Shown here: one piece after another, positions 19,547-29,336 of the stretch
Numbering within the stretch: position 1 is the first letter of the stretch
Layout of the letters: every line of letters starts with the position of its first letter
Origin: Desulfamplus sp.
Lineage (GTDB): Bacteria; Desulfobacterota; Desulfobacteria; Desulfobacterales; Desulfobacteraceae
Reading direction: 5' to 3'
Length of the DNA stretch: 64,000 nucleotides
Assembly (NCBI GenBank): GCA_015231615.1
Contig: JADGBE010000003.1
Location: 1 to 64,000 of the forward strand
The notes under the pieces: generated by a model
The model's input: only the letters and a program-made list of their open reading frames with translations
Database searches by the model: none
What the model was told of the DNA's origin: nothing
Program-made: the position numbers and the translations under genes

Positions 19547-20055
19547 GTAGAACTATCCTTTTGATAACAATATAGTTGTGAGCTATATCTAAAAAGACCT
19601 GCAATAGCCAAAGCAAGAGCATCAGAAGAGTGAAAAGGTCTTATCTCTTGAGGATGTTTTAGAATATGCCTTACAGACTCCTCAACCTGATATTTATCTG
19701 CATTGCCACTCCCTGAAATGAGTTTTTTAGCCTCTTTAACGGGTATTTCATAAATTGTTGCACCAGATTTATAGGCAGCAAGCATCAATACACCAGTAAC
19801 TTTTCCAAGTGTGATGGCTGAATTGGGATATTGCTTAAGAGAAAATATATCTTCAAAAATGACTATATCAGGGGATTGCTCATGGAGAAAATCAATTGTT
19901 TGGGTATAAATGAGGTTAAGACGTAAATGAAGAGAATCTTTTTTATCAGTGTTGATACTACCAAAAGAGTAGGCTGAGATTTTTCGACTTTCACCCTGAA
20001 CAACACCTATTCCTGTTCCAGCAAGTCCAGGATCTATGCCTATTACTTTGATCAT
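19543..20055 (-). CDS. ruvC: Crossover junction endodeoxyribonuclease RuvC
   Basis: A 170-residue resolvase: first acid in GIDPGLAGTGIGV, second in IFEDIF, and the C-terminal pair in HSSDALALA. The position that is Asp138 in E. coli is His here, as in Thermus RuvC, so activity is expected. It resolves Holliday junctions moved by RuvAB. The start codon directly abuts the cpoB stop, joining ruvCAB to the tol-pal cluster. Confidence 0.95.
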   Translation of the reverse strand: MIKVIGIDPGLAGTGIGVVQGESRKISAYSFGSINTDKKDSLHLRLNLIYTQTIDFLHEQSPDIVIFEDIFSLKQYPNSAITLGKVTGVLMLAAYKSGATIYEIPVKEAKKLISGSGNADKYQVEESVRHILKHPQEIRPFHSSDALALAIAGLFRYSSQLYCYQKDSST

Positions 20056-20973
20056 TTAATTTAATGTTTTAAGTTTCTCTTTTGCACTTTCAGCTTCTTG
20101 TGTTTGTGGATACTTTTTAATTAGATCATTTAAAATTAGACGGGCATTACTTTTTTCACCAAGATTTGCAAAAGAGTATGCCTGTTTTAAAAGAGCAGAA
20201 GGAACTTTATTGCCCTTTGAATATTCCTCTATAACTCTTTGATATTCAAGGATTGCCTTTTCATACCATTTTTCTCTATAGTAACTATCTGCTACCCAAA
20301 ATCTTGCATTATCAGCATTCTCTGAGGTTGGATAACGCTTTATAAAGGCTTCAAATTGATTTCTTGCCTGTTCGTTTTTTCCAGCATCTAAAAGTGCTTT
20401 AGCCGCATTATATAGACCTTCTTCACTTGAATTTTGTGTAGGCGTGCCAGATTGAACCGTTCCGCCAGATGCACTTGATGTTGTTGCAGTTCCATCAGAT
20501 GGCTGTGTCTGCGGAGGAACAAGACCCCCATCTACTGGCTCAGATGATTCAAGTCCTAAATGTTGCTCAATTCTAAGTATCCGCCTGTAATTCATAGAGA
20601 TTGCATTATCAAGGCGACCTAACTCAGATGCACCAGCTGCCTCACTCGCCTCCTTTAAACGATGCTCAGACTCTTCAAGATTACCCCTAACTATTTGTAT
20701 ATCATTCTTAAGGCTCTCCATCATGTCTTTGACTTCAGCATATTTCTCACGCTGCTCTTTTTCAAGAGTTATAAAATCTTCATTAATCATGCTATCATAC
20801 TGTTTTTTTAGTCTGATATTATCCTCTTCAAGTGTAGCTACTTTGCTTTCAAGTAGTTGAAATTCACTACCACCCACACATCCTGAACATAAAAGTAATA
20901 GAAAAAACAGATTTAGTTGTAAAAAATTAATATTCTTTATCATAACAGCATTCCAAAAATTTATTGTTGCCAA
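20056..20973 (-). CDS. cpoB: Cell division coordinator CpoB / YbgF-like TPR lipoprotein
   Basis: The protein is about 305 residues with a lipobox (LLLLCSGC), a trimerising coiled coil (LESKVATLEEDN to ASELGRLD), a Gln/Ser/Thr linker and C-terminal TPRs (YNAAKALLDAGKNEQARNQF, ARFWVADSYYREKWYEKAI). This is the YbgF/CpoB plan; in E. coli CpoB couples Tol-Pal to PBP1B. The TTG at 20973 has GGGAGG 5 bases upstream and is preferred; ATG at 20994 and 20943 are alternatives. The Shine-Dalgarno lies inside a terminator-like stem shared with the pal 3' region. Confidence 0.88.
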   Translation of the reverse strand: MATINFWNAVMIKNINFLQLNLFFLLLLCSGCVGGSEFQLLESKVATLEEDNIRLKKQYDSMINEDFITLEKEQREKYAEVKDMMESLKNDIQIVRGNLEESEHRLKEASEAAGASELGRLDNAISMNYRRILRIEQHLGLESSEPVDGGLVPPQTQPSDGTATTSSASGGTVQSGTPTQNSSEEGLYNAAKALLDAGKNEQARNQFEAFIKRYPTSENADNARFWVADSYYREKWYEKAILEYQRVIEEYSKGNKVPSALLKQAYSFANLGEKSNARLILNDLIKKYPQTQEAESAKEKLKTLN

Positions 20974-20977
20974 AAAA

Positions 20978-21040
20978 ACCTCCCTTGCTGACATTCAAAA
21001 GGATCAATTCATTTAAGAAAAATCTATTTGAAAGGGAGGT
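20978..21040 (-). promoter_or_regulatory. Terminator-like stem that masks the cpoB Shine-Dalgarno
   Basis: On the minus strand ACCTCCCTT (21040-21032) pairs perfectly with AAGGGAGGT (20986-20978), which contains the cpoB ribosome-binding site and is followed by seven Ts. A 45-base loop, which can pair further through TTCAAA/TTTTGAA, separates the arms. It could end pal transcripts, block cpoB translation, or both. The loop carries AAAAGGATCAATTCA (plus-strand sense), found again at 58992-59006. Confidence 0.55.
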
Positions 21041-21059
21041 AGCTTTTTAATTTATTATC

Positions 21060-21617
21060 TTACCGAATCACAAAATGAGCACGTCTGTTTTTTGACCATG
21101 CAGATTCGTCATTCCCTTGAATAGCGGGTCTCTCTTCTCCATAGCTAATTGTATTTAGACGAAACTCAGCAATACCTAAGTCTTGTAAGTATCTCTTTGC
21201 TGCCATAGCACGTCTCTCACCAAGAGCAAGGTTGTATTCAGTAGTTCCTCTTTCATCACAATGTCCTTCTATTGTAACGGTCAATCCACTGTTTCTGGTA
21301 AGGAAATCTGCTTTTTCTTTAAGAAGAGTACGAGCATCAGGAACAAGCTCTGAACTATCAAAGTCAAAATAAATATCTTCCATCTCAAATTTCTCTTTTT
21401 CAGCGGCAATGGCGTTTCTTAATGCTTCTTCTCTTAGACGCTCTTCTTCAAGAGCTTTTTGTCTTGCAATCTCTTCTGCAGAGAGTCCATCTTGTGAGCC
21501 TTGCTGAATACCAGCTGAAGGATCTGTTTCAACACTCTTCTTAGCACAAGAAACAGTAAGCATCATTGCTGACAGAAAGAGCATAACCATAATTTTAACA
21601 ACAACTTTTTTTCCCAT
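21060..21617 (-). CDS. pal: Peptidoglycan-associated lipoprotein Pal
   Basis: A 185-residue lipoprotein (lipobox near LTVSCAKK). A charged helix (EEIARQKALEEERLREEALRN split) leads into an OmpA-like domain with IYFDFDSSELVPDA, TIEGHCDERGT, NLALGERRA and the final NRRAHFVIR. The domain binds diaminopimelate in peptidoglycan and links the outer membrane to the wall with TolB. AAGGAGG-like spacing before ATG is good. It lies 37 bases after tolB. Confidence 0.96.
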   Translation of the reverse strand: MGKKVVVKIMVMLFLSAMMLTVSCAKKSVETDPSAGIQQGSQDGLSAEEIARQKALEEERLREEALRNAIAAEKEKFEMEDIYFDFDSSELVPDARTLLKEKADFLTRNSGLTVTIEGHCDERGTTEYNLALGERRAMAAKRYLQDLGIAEFRLNTISYGEERPAIQGNDESAWSKNRRAHFVIR

Positions 21618-21654
21618 TTTTTCCTCCTAAGGTTTTGGATCATTTAATTATTTA

Positions 21655-23022
21655 TTATTTATTTCCAAACGCAGACGACCACGTTGGATCAGTTTGAGAA
21701 CCTCCAAAAGTAAAAAGAGGTCTTTGATCAGATCCAGTTGAAGTCATCACAAATATTCTTGATGCCCCCTGGCGTGTTGAGCTAAATGCAATGAGGTTTC
21801 CATCAGGAGACCATGATGGGTCCTCGTTATCTCCTTGACCGCTCGTCAGCTGAGTCGGTCCACCACCGTTGACACCAATAACATAAATGTTAATACTATT
21901 TTTAACAATACCTACATAAGCAATTTTATCACCATCAGGAGACCATGCTGGTGAGGTATTGTAATTTCCTTGAAATGTTAATCTTCTTGCAGAACCTGAT
22001 CCCGTATCTCCTATATAAATCTGAGGATTTCCTGATCTCTTAGAAACAAAAGCAAATTGTGTTCCATCTGGTGAAAAAGCAGGAGATAGATCAATTCCCA
22101 TTGATTTAGTCAATTGGCTTTTAACCGCCCCGCTCCCAGAGATTATATAAATATCTTGATCTCCTGAAAAACTTAAAGTTGCTGCTAAAGCAAATTGTCC
22201 CGGAATCCATGCTGGAGTTATATTTAAGCCTTTTTTAGAGAGAACAGTGTCACGATTGGTTCGCAAATCACGTATATATAGGTCAGGATTTCCTTTTGCA
22301 TAAGAGGTAAATGCAATATAGTTTCCATCAGAAGACCATGCAGGAGACATTGTTATATTGTTAAAATTTGTTAATCGTGAGACATTACCACCGTCAAAAT
22401 CACATGTAAAAATCTCTTTATTACCTTTAACGGTTGAGACAAATGCAATTTTACTGCCAAAAACTCCCATCTTACCGGTTAGCAATAATGATATTTCTGC
22501 ACAGAAACGATATACCATACTTTTAATATCTTCTTTATGACCAGTATAAACCTTACCTATAAGAAGAGACTCTTTAAAAGAGTCAAAAAGCCTAAGCTCT
22601 AACCTAACAGCCCCATTTTGTTCTACAATACCACCAGTAATAAGAAGATCAGCACCTATTACTGTCCAATTTTTATAATTGATATCAGCACCTGTAATAC
22701 CTTTTATTGAAGGATTTTCAATAAATGATGCTTTGTCCAATACAGAGAGGTAACCTGTAAAATCAAGGGCACTTGACATTATATCAACCGCATTTTTACC
22801 AAGAGAAACTTCCTGTTCATGCCCTGTAGAGGCTTTGAAGAAAGGTATAGCCACAGGAATCTTACGCATTAAAGGATCGTTAATATTAATATAAGCATAC
22901 TGTGCTATAACAGTAGATGGAAATAATGCCAGAACGCACAATAATCCACACAAAATAAAAAATCCACATGAATTTAATGCAGCCATCAATTTTGTATTTA
23001 TATTTTGAACCATAATCCCCAT
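21655..23022 (-). CDS. tolB: Tol-Pal system beta-propeller protein TolB
   Basis: A 455-residue periplasmic protein. The N-terminal hydrophobic segment (CGFFILCGLLCVLALFPS) is a signal peptide. It is followed by the TolB N-terminal domain (IPVAIPFFK) and repeats of the WD40-like TolB propeller (SPAWSSDGNYIAFTS, SPAFSPDGTQFAFVS, SPAWSPDGDKIAYVG, DPSWSPDGNLIAFSS). It carries signals between TolA and Pal. The second Met (residue 4) is an alternative start. Confidence 0.96.
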   Translation of the reverse strand: MGIMVQNINTKLMAALNSCGFFILCGLLCVLALFPSTVIAQYAYININDPLMRKIPVAIPFFKASTGHEQEVSLGKNAVDIMSSALDFTGYLSVLDKASFIENPSIKGITGADINYKNWTVIGADLLITGGIVEQNGAVRLELRLFDSFKESLLIGKVYTGHKEDIKSMVYRFCAEISLLLTGKMGVFGSKIAFVSTVKGNKEIFTCDFDGGNVSRLTNFNNITMSPAWSSDGNYIAFTSYAKGNPDLYIRDLRTNRDTVLSKKGLNITPAWIPGQFALAATLSFSGDQDIYIISGSGAVKSQLTKSMGIDLSPAFSPDGTQFAFVSKRSGNPQIYIGDTGSGSARRLTFQGNYNTSPAWSPDGDKIAYVGIVKNSINIYVIGVNGGGPTQLTSGQGDNEDPSWSPDGNLIAFSSTRQGASRIFVMTSTGSDQRPLFTFGGSQTDPTWSSAFGNK

Positions 23023-23102
23023 TTTTAGAAACTATTTAAAATCATTAAAGAATAAAAAATCATATAAACAGAAAATTTGAATAAAAACAAATTATTTCCA
23101 AA

Positions 23103-24482
23103 TTACTTTAAACCAGATGGTGTGAATATTAGCCCTATATCATAAGAGGTATATCCAGAGGGCAACGGTGATAGAGGATTAGATCTTTTAACAGCCTTTA
23201 ATGCAGAATCATCAAGATGAGCATTTCCTGAGCGTGTTTCAAACCATATATCTCTTATTTCTCCGTTTTGTAAGATTTTAATTAGAATTCTAACCTCAAT
23301 TTTATTCTCTGCACCAGCAAGTTTTTCATTAAATGACCAATTTTGTCTTATTTTATACATCAACTCAAGGTTATATAGACCAATAGCGTCAGATGTAGTA
23401 CCAGCCCCTTGTCCTCCAGATGAAGCTATACCAACTCCACTTCCAACTCCGCTACCAGTTCCAGCTCCATTAACTCTTTTAGAAGATTGACTCGCAACTT
23501 TGCTTTTCATTCGACTTAAGGCAGATGCTAAATCACTCTTTCCTTGTTCATCTCCATCTGATCCACTTGAATCAGTTGAATTATTCTTACTTTTATTTCC
23601 AGAGTTGCTGCCTACAGATTGTTTTTCTTTTTCAACTGCACGGCCATCTTCAGAACCTTCATTTTTATCAGATGTTCCCTGTTCTTGATTTTTATTTTTT
23701 GTCGTATTTGTTTTTGCTGTATTGGGTTGAGAAGATTTGGCTATTTTTTCTTCAACAGCTTTTTCTTTAGATGTCTCTTTTTCAACTACTGCTTCTTTTT
23801 CACTTTTCTCAACCTTTTTAGAGTCATAAGTTTTCTTTTTTAAGGACTCTTTTTTTTTCTCAATAAAGGGTTCTTGTATCTCTGCTTTTTCAACAACTTC
23901 TGGCTCTGGTTTGGCTTCAGTCTTTGGTTCGGGCTTTACCTTGGGTTCGATTTTTGGCTCGGGTTTAGTTTTAACTTTTGGCTCTTCAGGCTTTGGTTTG
24001 GGTTCAGGTTTTTGCTCAACTTTTGGAGGCTCTTCTTGGGCTTCTGTCTCTGTTTTAACTTCATTCTCAGGCTTTGCACTCTTCTTTTTCAAAGATTTAA
24101 TTGGGACATCTGACTCTTTTTGACTATCAGACTCAACAACACTCTTTGCTTTTGGCCCGCTTTTAGGTTGCTTAATAATCGACTTCGTATCTCCATTTGC
24201 TGATTTTTTAGTAGCCGAAGATTGAGTAGATTCATTTATATTATCTTCAGATTCAGAGCTACTACTTTCAGGTGGGCCAGGAGAAAATGAAACCAAATCA
24301 ACCTGAACAGCAAAAGGTACAACAGGAACTGGATTCAAATGTTGAGTAAAAATTACAATGAGAACAAGCAAAGCATGAAGGGCAATTGAAAGTCCATACA
24401 TCATTGTTAGTGATGGAATGGATTCAATTCGTTTATCTCTTGAACCCGAACTTATTGATTGTAAAAAGTCTAATGAACTCAT
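23103..24482 (-). CDS. tolA: TolA-like TonB/TolA energy-transducing protein
   Basis: A 459-residue protein with an N-terminal membrane helix (LSIALHALLVLIVIFTQHL, about residues 30-48). A long Lys/Pro/Glu-rich periplasmic shaft follows (KPEPKPKPEEPKVKTK), then a Gly/Ser hinge (GAGTGSGVGSGVG). The C-terminal TonB/TolA domain has YKIRQNWSFNE and VKRSNPLSPLPSGY. Position between tolR and tolB supports TolA rather than TonB. The Pro-Glu-Lys repeats make misleading long ORFs on the other strand. Confidence 0.9.
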   Translation of the reverse strand: MSSLDFLQSISSGSRDKRIESIPSLTMMYGLSIALHALLVLIVIFTQHLNPVPVVPFAVQVDLVSFSPGPPESSSSESEDNINESTQSSATKKSANGDTKSIIKQPKSGPKAKSVVESDSQKESDVPIKSLKKKSAKPENEVKTETEAQEEPPKVEQKPEPKPKPEEPKVKTKPEPKIEPKVKPEPKTEAKPEPEVVEKAEIQEPFIEKKKESLKKKTYDSKKVEKSEKEAVVEKETSKEKAVEEKIAKSSQPNTAKTNTTKNKNQEQGTSDKNEGSEDGRAVEKEKQSVGSNSGNKSKNNSTDSSGSDGDEQGKSDLASALSRMKSKVASQSSKRVNGAGTGSGVGSGVGIASSGGQGAGTTSDAIGLYNLELMYKIRQNWSFNEKLAGAENKIEVRILIKILQNGEIRDIWFETRSGNAHLDDSALKAVKRSNPLSPLPSGYTSYDIGLIFTPSGLK

Positions 24483-24497
24483 TTTTTGATTTTATTA

Positions 24498-24905
24498 CTA
24501 ATCTTCTTCTGGAAGTGTAATCATTCCAAGAGAGTTTACTCCAGCTGATTTCACCTTTGACATGACATCAACAACAGTTCCATAAGGAACGTCTTTATCT
24601 GCTTTTAGATATACATCTCTTTTTTCAACATTTTCTAATATTTTCTGTAATTTTTCAGTCAAAAACTGAATATCAATTACCTGATCATTCATATAGACCT
24701 GATTATCTTTCTGAATTGATATAACAAGGTTCTCCTCGTCTGTTTTTAGCGGTGCTGCTGCTGCCTTTGGAAGGTTAACATCTACACCTTCAACCATCAT
24801 AGGGGCAGAAACCATAAATATTATCAATAACACCAACATTACATCAACAAATGGAGTTACATTAATCTCTGACATTAATTGATCATTACCGCCACCAATC
24901 TGCAT
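24498..24905 (-). CDS. tolR: TolR (ExbD-family) proton-channel subunit
   Basis: A 135-residue protein beginning near MSEINVTPFVDVMLVLLIIFMV, the ExbD/TolR helix with the essential Asp in FVDVMLVLL. The periplasmic domain has VYLKADKDVPYGTVVDVM. It shares the bases ATG/TAA with the end of tolQ, typical of translational coupling. It works with TolQ to energise TolA. Confidence 0.95.
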   Translation of the reverse strand: MQIGGGNDQLMSEINVTPFVDVMLVLLIIFMVSAPMMVEGVDVNLPKAAAAPLKTDEENLVISIQKDNQVYMNDQVIDIQFLTEKLQKILENVEKRDVYLKADKDVPYGTVVDVMSKVKSAGVNSLGMITLPEED

Positions 24906-25660
24906 TATGCCCCCTGATTTTTCTGAAGATCACGTTCTATAATATTTAAAAGGTCAGCAACAAAACTTTGTAGTTCAGAATCAAGAACTCTAATTCTGTC
25001 TGTAAAATAGTTGTAAGCAATAACTGCTGGAATAGCAACGCCAAGACCAGCAGCCGTTGCAACTAAGGCCTCTGCAATACCAGGTGCGACCACAGCAAGG
25101 CTTGCGGATTTAGTCATACCAATACTTTGAAATGTATTTAAAATACCCCATACTGTACCAAACAGCCCGATAAATGGAGCTGTGTTGCCAGCGGTTGCAA
25201 GAAAAGTAACAAGCTGTGAAAGACGTCTGATTTCAGAGCTTATAGCTCTTTTTAACGCTCTTTGGACACTTGACATGACATTATATGAAGGTAAGGTTCT
25301 TATCGATTCTTGTGTAGATTTTGTGTGAATAGAGGTGCTTGATGTTTTTGATGATGTATTGCTATCCGTAGTTACAGCATCAAACTTTTTAACTTCCATA
25401 TAGCCTGTTATAAAAACTCTGGCAACAGGGCTTGTTTTTAAAACTTTTGCTTTTGTAAATGCATCAGCAAGATTTCTGCATTGCCAAAATATATCAGTAA
25501 AATCTACAGAATCTTTGTATGCTTTTCTGATATATCTGTATTTGATAAAAATAATTGCCCATGAAGTAATTGAAAAGAACAGAAGAAGCAACATGACAGC
25601 TTTTACTACAGGTCCTGCACTTATCATCATGTGAAAAATATCAGTTGTCTCAGGATTCAT
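24905..25660 (-). CDS. tolQ: TolQ (MotA/TolQ/ExbB family) proton-channel subunit
   Basis: A 251-residue membrane protein with three helices: MLLLLFFSITSWAIIFIKY near the N-terminus, then FLATAGNTAPFIGLFGTVWG and IAEALVATAAGLGVAIPAVI near the C-terminus. It is the first gene of tolQ-tolR-tolA-tolB-pal-cpoB. A Ser/Thr-rich insert (TDSNTSSKTSSTSIHTKST) breaks the cytoplasmic loop; I do not know this in usual TolQ. A promoter with a palindrome overlapping it lies at 25823-25851. Confidence 0.94.
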   Translation of the reverse strand: MNPETTDIFHMMISAGPVVKAVMLLLLFFSITSWAIIFIKYRYIRKAYKDSVDFTDIFWQCRNLADAFTKAKVLKTSPVARVFITGYMEVKKFDAVTTDSNTSSKTSSTSIHTKSTQESIRTLPSYNVMSSVQRALKRAISSEIRRLSQLVTFLATAGNTAPFIGLFGTVWGILNTFQSIGMTKSASLAVVAPGIAEALVATAAGLGVAIPAVIAYNYFTDRIRVLDSELQSFVADLLNIIERDLQKNQGA

Positions 25661-25798
25661 AAAAAACTCCAGATTAAATATGCAATAGCACTTTTTCTAA
25701 GCAATTAAGGGCTATTCATCTTATGTTACACCCATATTAAAACAAGATATCGACAGTATAGAATACTAATTTTTAAATTCATAAATGGTTATTTTTTA

Positions 25799-25822
25799 TA
25801 CCATCTTAATTTAAAGATGGTA
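25799..25822 (-). promoter_or_regulatory. Hairpin in the tol operon leader
   Basis: TACCATCTT and AAGATGGTA form a perfect 9-bp stem just downstream of the proposed tol promoter. No U-tract follows on the minus strand, so it is more likely a leader structure or binding site than a terminator. Confidence 0.4.
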
Positions 25823-25851
25823 ATGCTATATTAGCATTGCAATGATGTCAA
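25822..25851 (-). promoter_or_regulatory. tolQ: tolQ promoter with overlapping palindromic operator
   Basis: On the minus strand TTGACA (25851-25846) is followed by TATAGC/TAGCAT at 15-17 bases. AATGCTA-TAT-TAGCATT (25822-25838), a perfect 7+7 inverted repeat, covers the spacer and -10. A second palindrome, CATTGCAATG (25835-25844), overlaps its edge. A repressor there would block the promoter. Confidence 0.45.
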
Positions 25852-25933
25852 GTCTCACGTGCATCAAGATCAATTTTTTAAAATTTTTCTAATAGTAATT
25901 TTGCCAAAACATTCATTTTTAAGATAAAATGCA

Positions 25934-25968
25934 AAAGCTCCTGCACAATAAAATTGTACAGGAGCTTT
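25934..25968 (-). terminator. groSL operon terminator
   Basis: AAAGCTCCTGCACAAT and ATTGTACAGGAGCTTT form a 16-bp stem with one mismatch and an AAA loop. On the minus strand TTTTGCATTTTATCTT follows. It lies about 85 bases after the groL stop. Confidence 0.85.
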
Positions 25969-26051
25969 ACTCTTTAAATATAGTTAGGTAACAAGATTGT
26001 AGAAAAATACCATATTAATAGAGAAATATAAAATGATGTTAAATCATTGAC

Positions 26052-27740
<1,689 letters not shown>

Positions 27741-27791
27741 TTATTAAATATTTTATACTTCAACTAATTATAACTAAAAATATTTAGTTAG

Positions 27792-28079
27792 TTAGTCAAC
27801 AACACCAAGAACATCATCTTGACGCATAATAAGATAGTCAACACCATCAATCTTTACATCAGTTCCGCCGTATTTGCTGAAAAGAATGCGATCGCCAACT
27901 TTTAATTCCATAGGGATAAGCTTGCCGTCTTCTCCAACACGTCCTTTGCCTACAGCAACCACTTTACCTTCAACAGGTTTCTCTTTTGCAGTGTCAGGAA
28001 TAATAATTCCACCTTTTGTTTTTGCAACCTCTTCAACACGCTCAACCAAAATTCTATCTTGTAACGGTCTTAAACTCAT
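27792..28079 (-). CDS. groS: Co-chaperonin GroES (10 kDa)
   Basis: A 95-residue Gro[16 protein letters not shown] at the start, the mobile loop [15 protein letters not shown], and the C-terminal [26 protein letters not shown] lies just upstream of ATG. I could not find a CIRCE (TTAGCACTC-N9-GAGTGCTAA) or a clear sigma-32 promoter in the 280 bases upstream. Confidence 0.98.
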   Translation of the reverse strand: MSLRPLQDRILVERVEEVAKTKGGIIIPDTAKEKPVEGKVVAVGKGRVGEDGKLIPMELKVGDRILFSKYGGTDVKIDGVDYLIMRQDDVLGVVD

Positions 28080-28367
28080 GTTCTACTTCTCCTTTTTTTT
28101 ATAAAAATAGTTTTTATTTTATAGAAATATTATAACCACTCTCAAAATCCTCTATTTATTTATTTCATAAATCATAAATAGATTCAGAATATATTACTAA
28201 ATTAACTATTTAATCTTTATATAAGCATTAAATTTTATAAACCATATTAATAAATAAAAACAGATATAATGCAACGTCTATTAACAACGCTTTATGAACT
28301 ATAAACTTCTTTATTTATTATGATTTATTATATTCAGGCTATATATTCAAATAGAGGTTTTTAAGAA

Positions 28368-28664
28368 TTATTCGACTTTATTATTGGAACTCGAGCACGA
28401 TTGGGAAGAGCTGCCACTCAAGCATTTAGGTTCATTACTCTTAACATTAGACTTATCACTTGAAACTTTATCGGTTTTAGAAGTTGAACCGCCATAATCA
28501 GTTACATACCACCCAGAACCTTTCAAGTGAAATGAAGTATGAGAAACTATCTTTGAAAGCTCACCCTGACATCTATTACATTTCTCTAAGGGGGCATCTG
28601 ATATTTTCTGGAACGCTTCTTCAACATTTCCACAACCACTACATTCATACTCATAGATAGGCAT
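28368..28664 (-). CDS. FmdB-family zinc ribbon protein
   Basis: A 98-residue protein beginning MPIYEYECSGCGNVEE with a second pair CNRCQGELSKIV, giving the four-cysteine zinc ribbon of the FmdB/CxxC_CXXC_SSSS family (putative regulatory proteins). The segment SFHLKGSGWYVTDYG is also typical of the family. A Ser/Lys/Asn-rich tail ends SCSSSNNKVE. The role of the family is not established. The location upstream of groS, same strand, is common in related genomes. Confidence 0.9.
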   Translation of the reverse strand: MPIYEYECSGCGNVEEAFQKISDAPLEKCNRCQGELSKIVSHTSFHLKGSGWYVTDYGGSTSKTDKVSSDKSNVKSNEPKCLSGSSSQSCSSSNNKVE

Positions 28665-28689
28665 TTACTTTGTTCTCCGATATTAGATT

Positions 28690-28929
28690 TTATAAAATAT
28701 TTACTGGTGAAAACCCCTGAACTTGTTCAGGGGCTGAAACCAGAATGAATACATAATTGCTGTTAAAGCCCTCTGTATTCTGAGGTAGATTCACATCGGG
28801 GTTGTTATCAAAGGTTTTTAAATTCTGCACACTAAGAGTGTCCTCTTTGTTTAATACAGAATCACAGTTGCATTGAACTTGTGAAGCATTCAATGGTGTG
28901 TATGTATCTCTCTCTAATAACTTCTGCAT
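28690..28929 (-). CDS. Short hypothetical protein, doubtful
   Basis: A 79-residue ORF without recognised domain; it begins MQKLLERDTYTPLN and ends VQGFSPVNIL. Its 3' end is formed by the palindrome CCCCTGAACTTGTTCAGGGG, so part of the coding sequence may simply be repeat DNA. A TTGACA/TAATTT promoter-like pair lies about 100 bases upstream. Two Cys and high Asn/Gln content give no function. Confidence 0.3.
   Translation of the reverse strand: MQKLLERDTYTPLNASQVQCNCDSVLNKEDTLSVQNLKTFDNNPDVNLPQNTEGFNSNYVFILVSAPEQVQGFSPVNIL
28714..28733. repeat. Palindrome CCCCTGAACTTGTTCAGGGG
   Basis: A perfect 8-bp stem with a CTTG loop. A sister palindrome, CCCCTTGACTTGTCAAGGGG, is at 28980-28999 with the same loop and nearly the same arms. 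The pair brackets the doubtful 79-residue ORF. Confidence 0.65.
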
Positions 28930-28979
28930 AGTTTCCTAAGCCCCCTAATCAACTCTTACGTTGAGCCTCACGACTCAAG

Positions 28980-28999
28980 CCCCTTGACTTGTCAAGGGG
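28980..28999. repeat. Palindrome CCCCTTGACTTGTCAAGGGG
   Basis: A perfect 8-bp stem with a CTTG loop, sister of the palindrome at 28714-28733. Confidence 0.65.
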
Positions 29000-29034
29000 T
29001 AGTTGACTTTTAGTCATTAAAAACTAATAGTGAT

Positions 29035-29062
29035 AAATTAGTCAGTCTTTTTACTTTGTCAA
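29035..29062 (-). promoter_or_regulatory. Candidate promoter 1 (TTGACA-N16-TAATTT)
   Basis: On the minus strand CTTGACA at 29062-29057 is followed by 16 bases and TAATTTATCA. A near copy is 160 bases upstream. It would point into the doubtful 79-residue ORF or a small RNA. Confidence 0.4.
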
Positions 29063-29194
29063 GTCTTGTTCATCAAAGTAGCTACAAGTTATAAAAGTTT
29101 TCTTTCTAAAAATTGCATCTTTTCATTAAACAATAATAACAAGTAATTATTAATACTTAATAACCTTTGTTCAAGCACGCCAAAAAACAATGAT

Positions 29195-29222
29195 AAAATA
29201 GACAGAGTTTATTTCTTGTCAA
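29195..29222 (-). promoter_or_regulatory. Candidate promoter 2 (TTGACA-N16-TATTTT)
   Basis: CTTGACA at 29222-29217, a 16-base spacer, then TATTTTATCA on the minus strand. Layout and -10 extension match candidate promoter 1. Confidence 0.35.
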
Positions 29223-29336
29223 GTATTGGTTAATGAAAATTTTTAATTTCTTTTGTTAAATTGTTTCAGAGCTATATTGAGTCTCATAGCTTTTGATTTT
29301 GATTATTTTTAATAACTTTATCCCAAATACCTTATT

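Larger units (their letters stand above)
25661..26051. other. Intergenic region between tolQ and groL
   Basis: A 391-base gap between two minus-strand operons. Besides AT-rich sequence it contains a leader hairpin (25799-25822), the tol promoter with overlapping palindromes (25822-25851), and the groL terminator (25934-25968). No ORF is convincing. Confidence 0.6.
28930..29336. other. Intergenic region with palindrome and twin promoter-like sites
   Basis: A 407-base gap between the doubtful ORF and the HExxH gene. It contains the CCCCTTGACTTG palindrome (28980-28999), two similar minus-strand promoter-like sites, and a short TCAAC/GTTGA hairpin near 28950. A small RNA transcribed from the twin sites is possible but unproven. 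Confidence 0.45.

Noticed and set aside
23500-24123. Plus-strand Phe/Trp/Gly-rich ORFs
   Set aside because: Antisense to the Pro-Glu-Lys shaft of tolA; not genes.
28080-28367. CIRCE or sigma-32 site before groS
   Set aside because: No TTAGCACTC/GAGTGCTAA pair or CTTGAA-N13-CCCCAT found; only AT-rich sequence.
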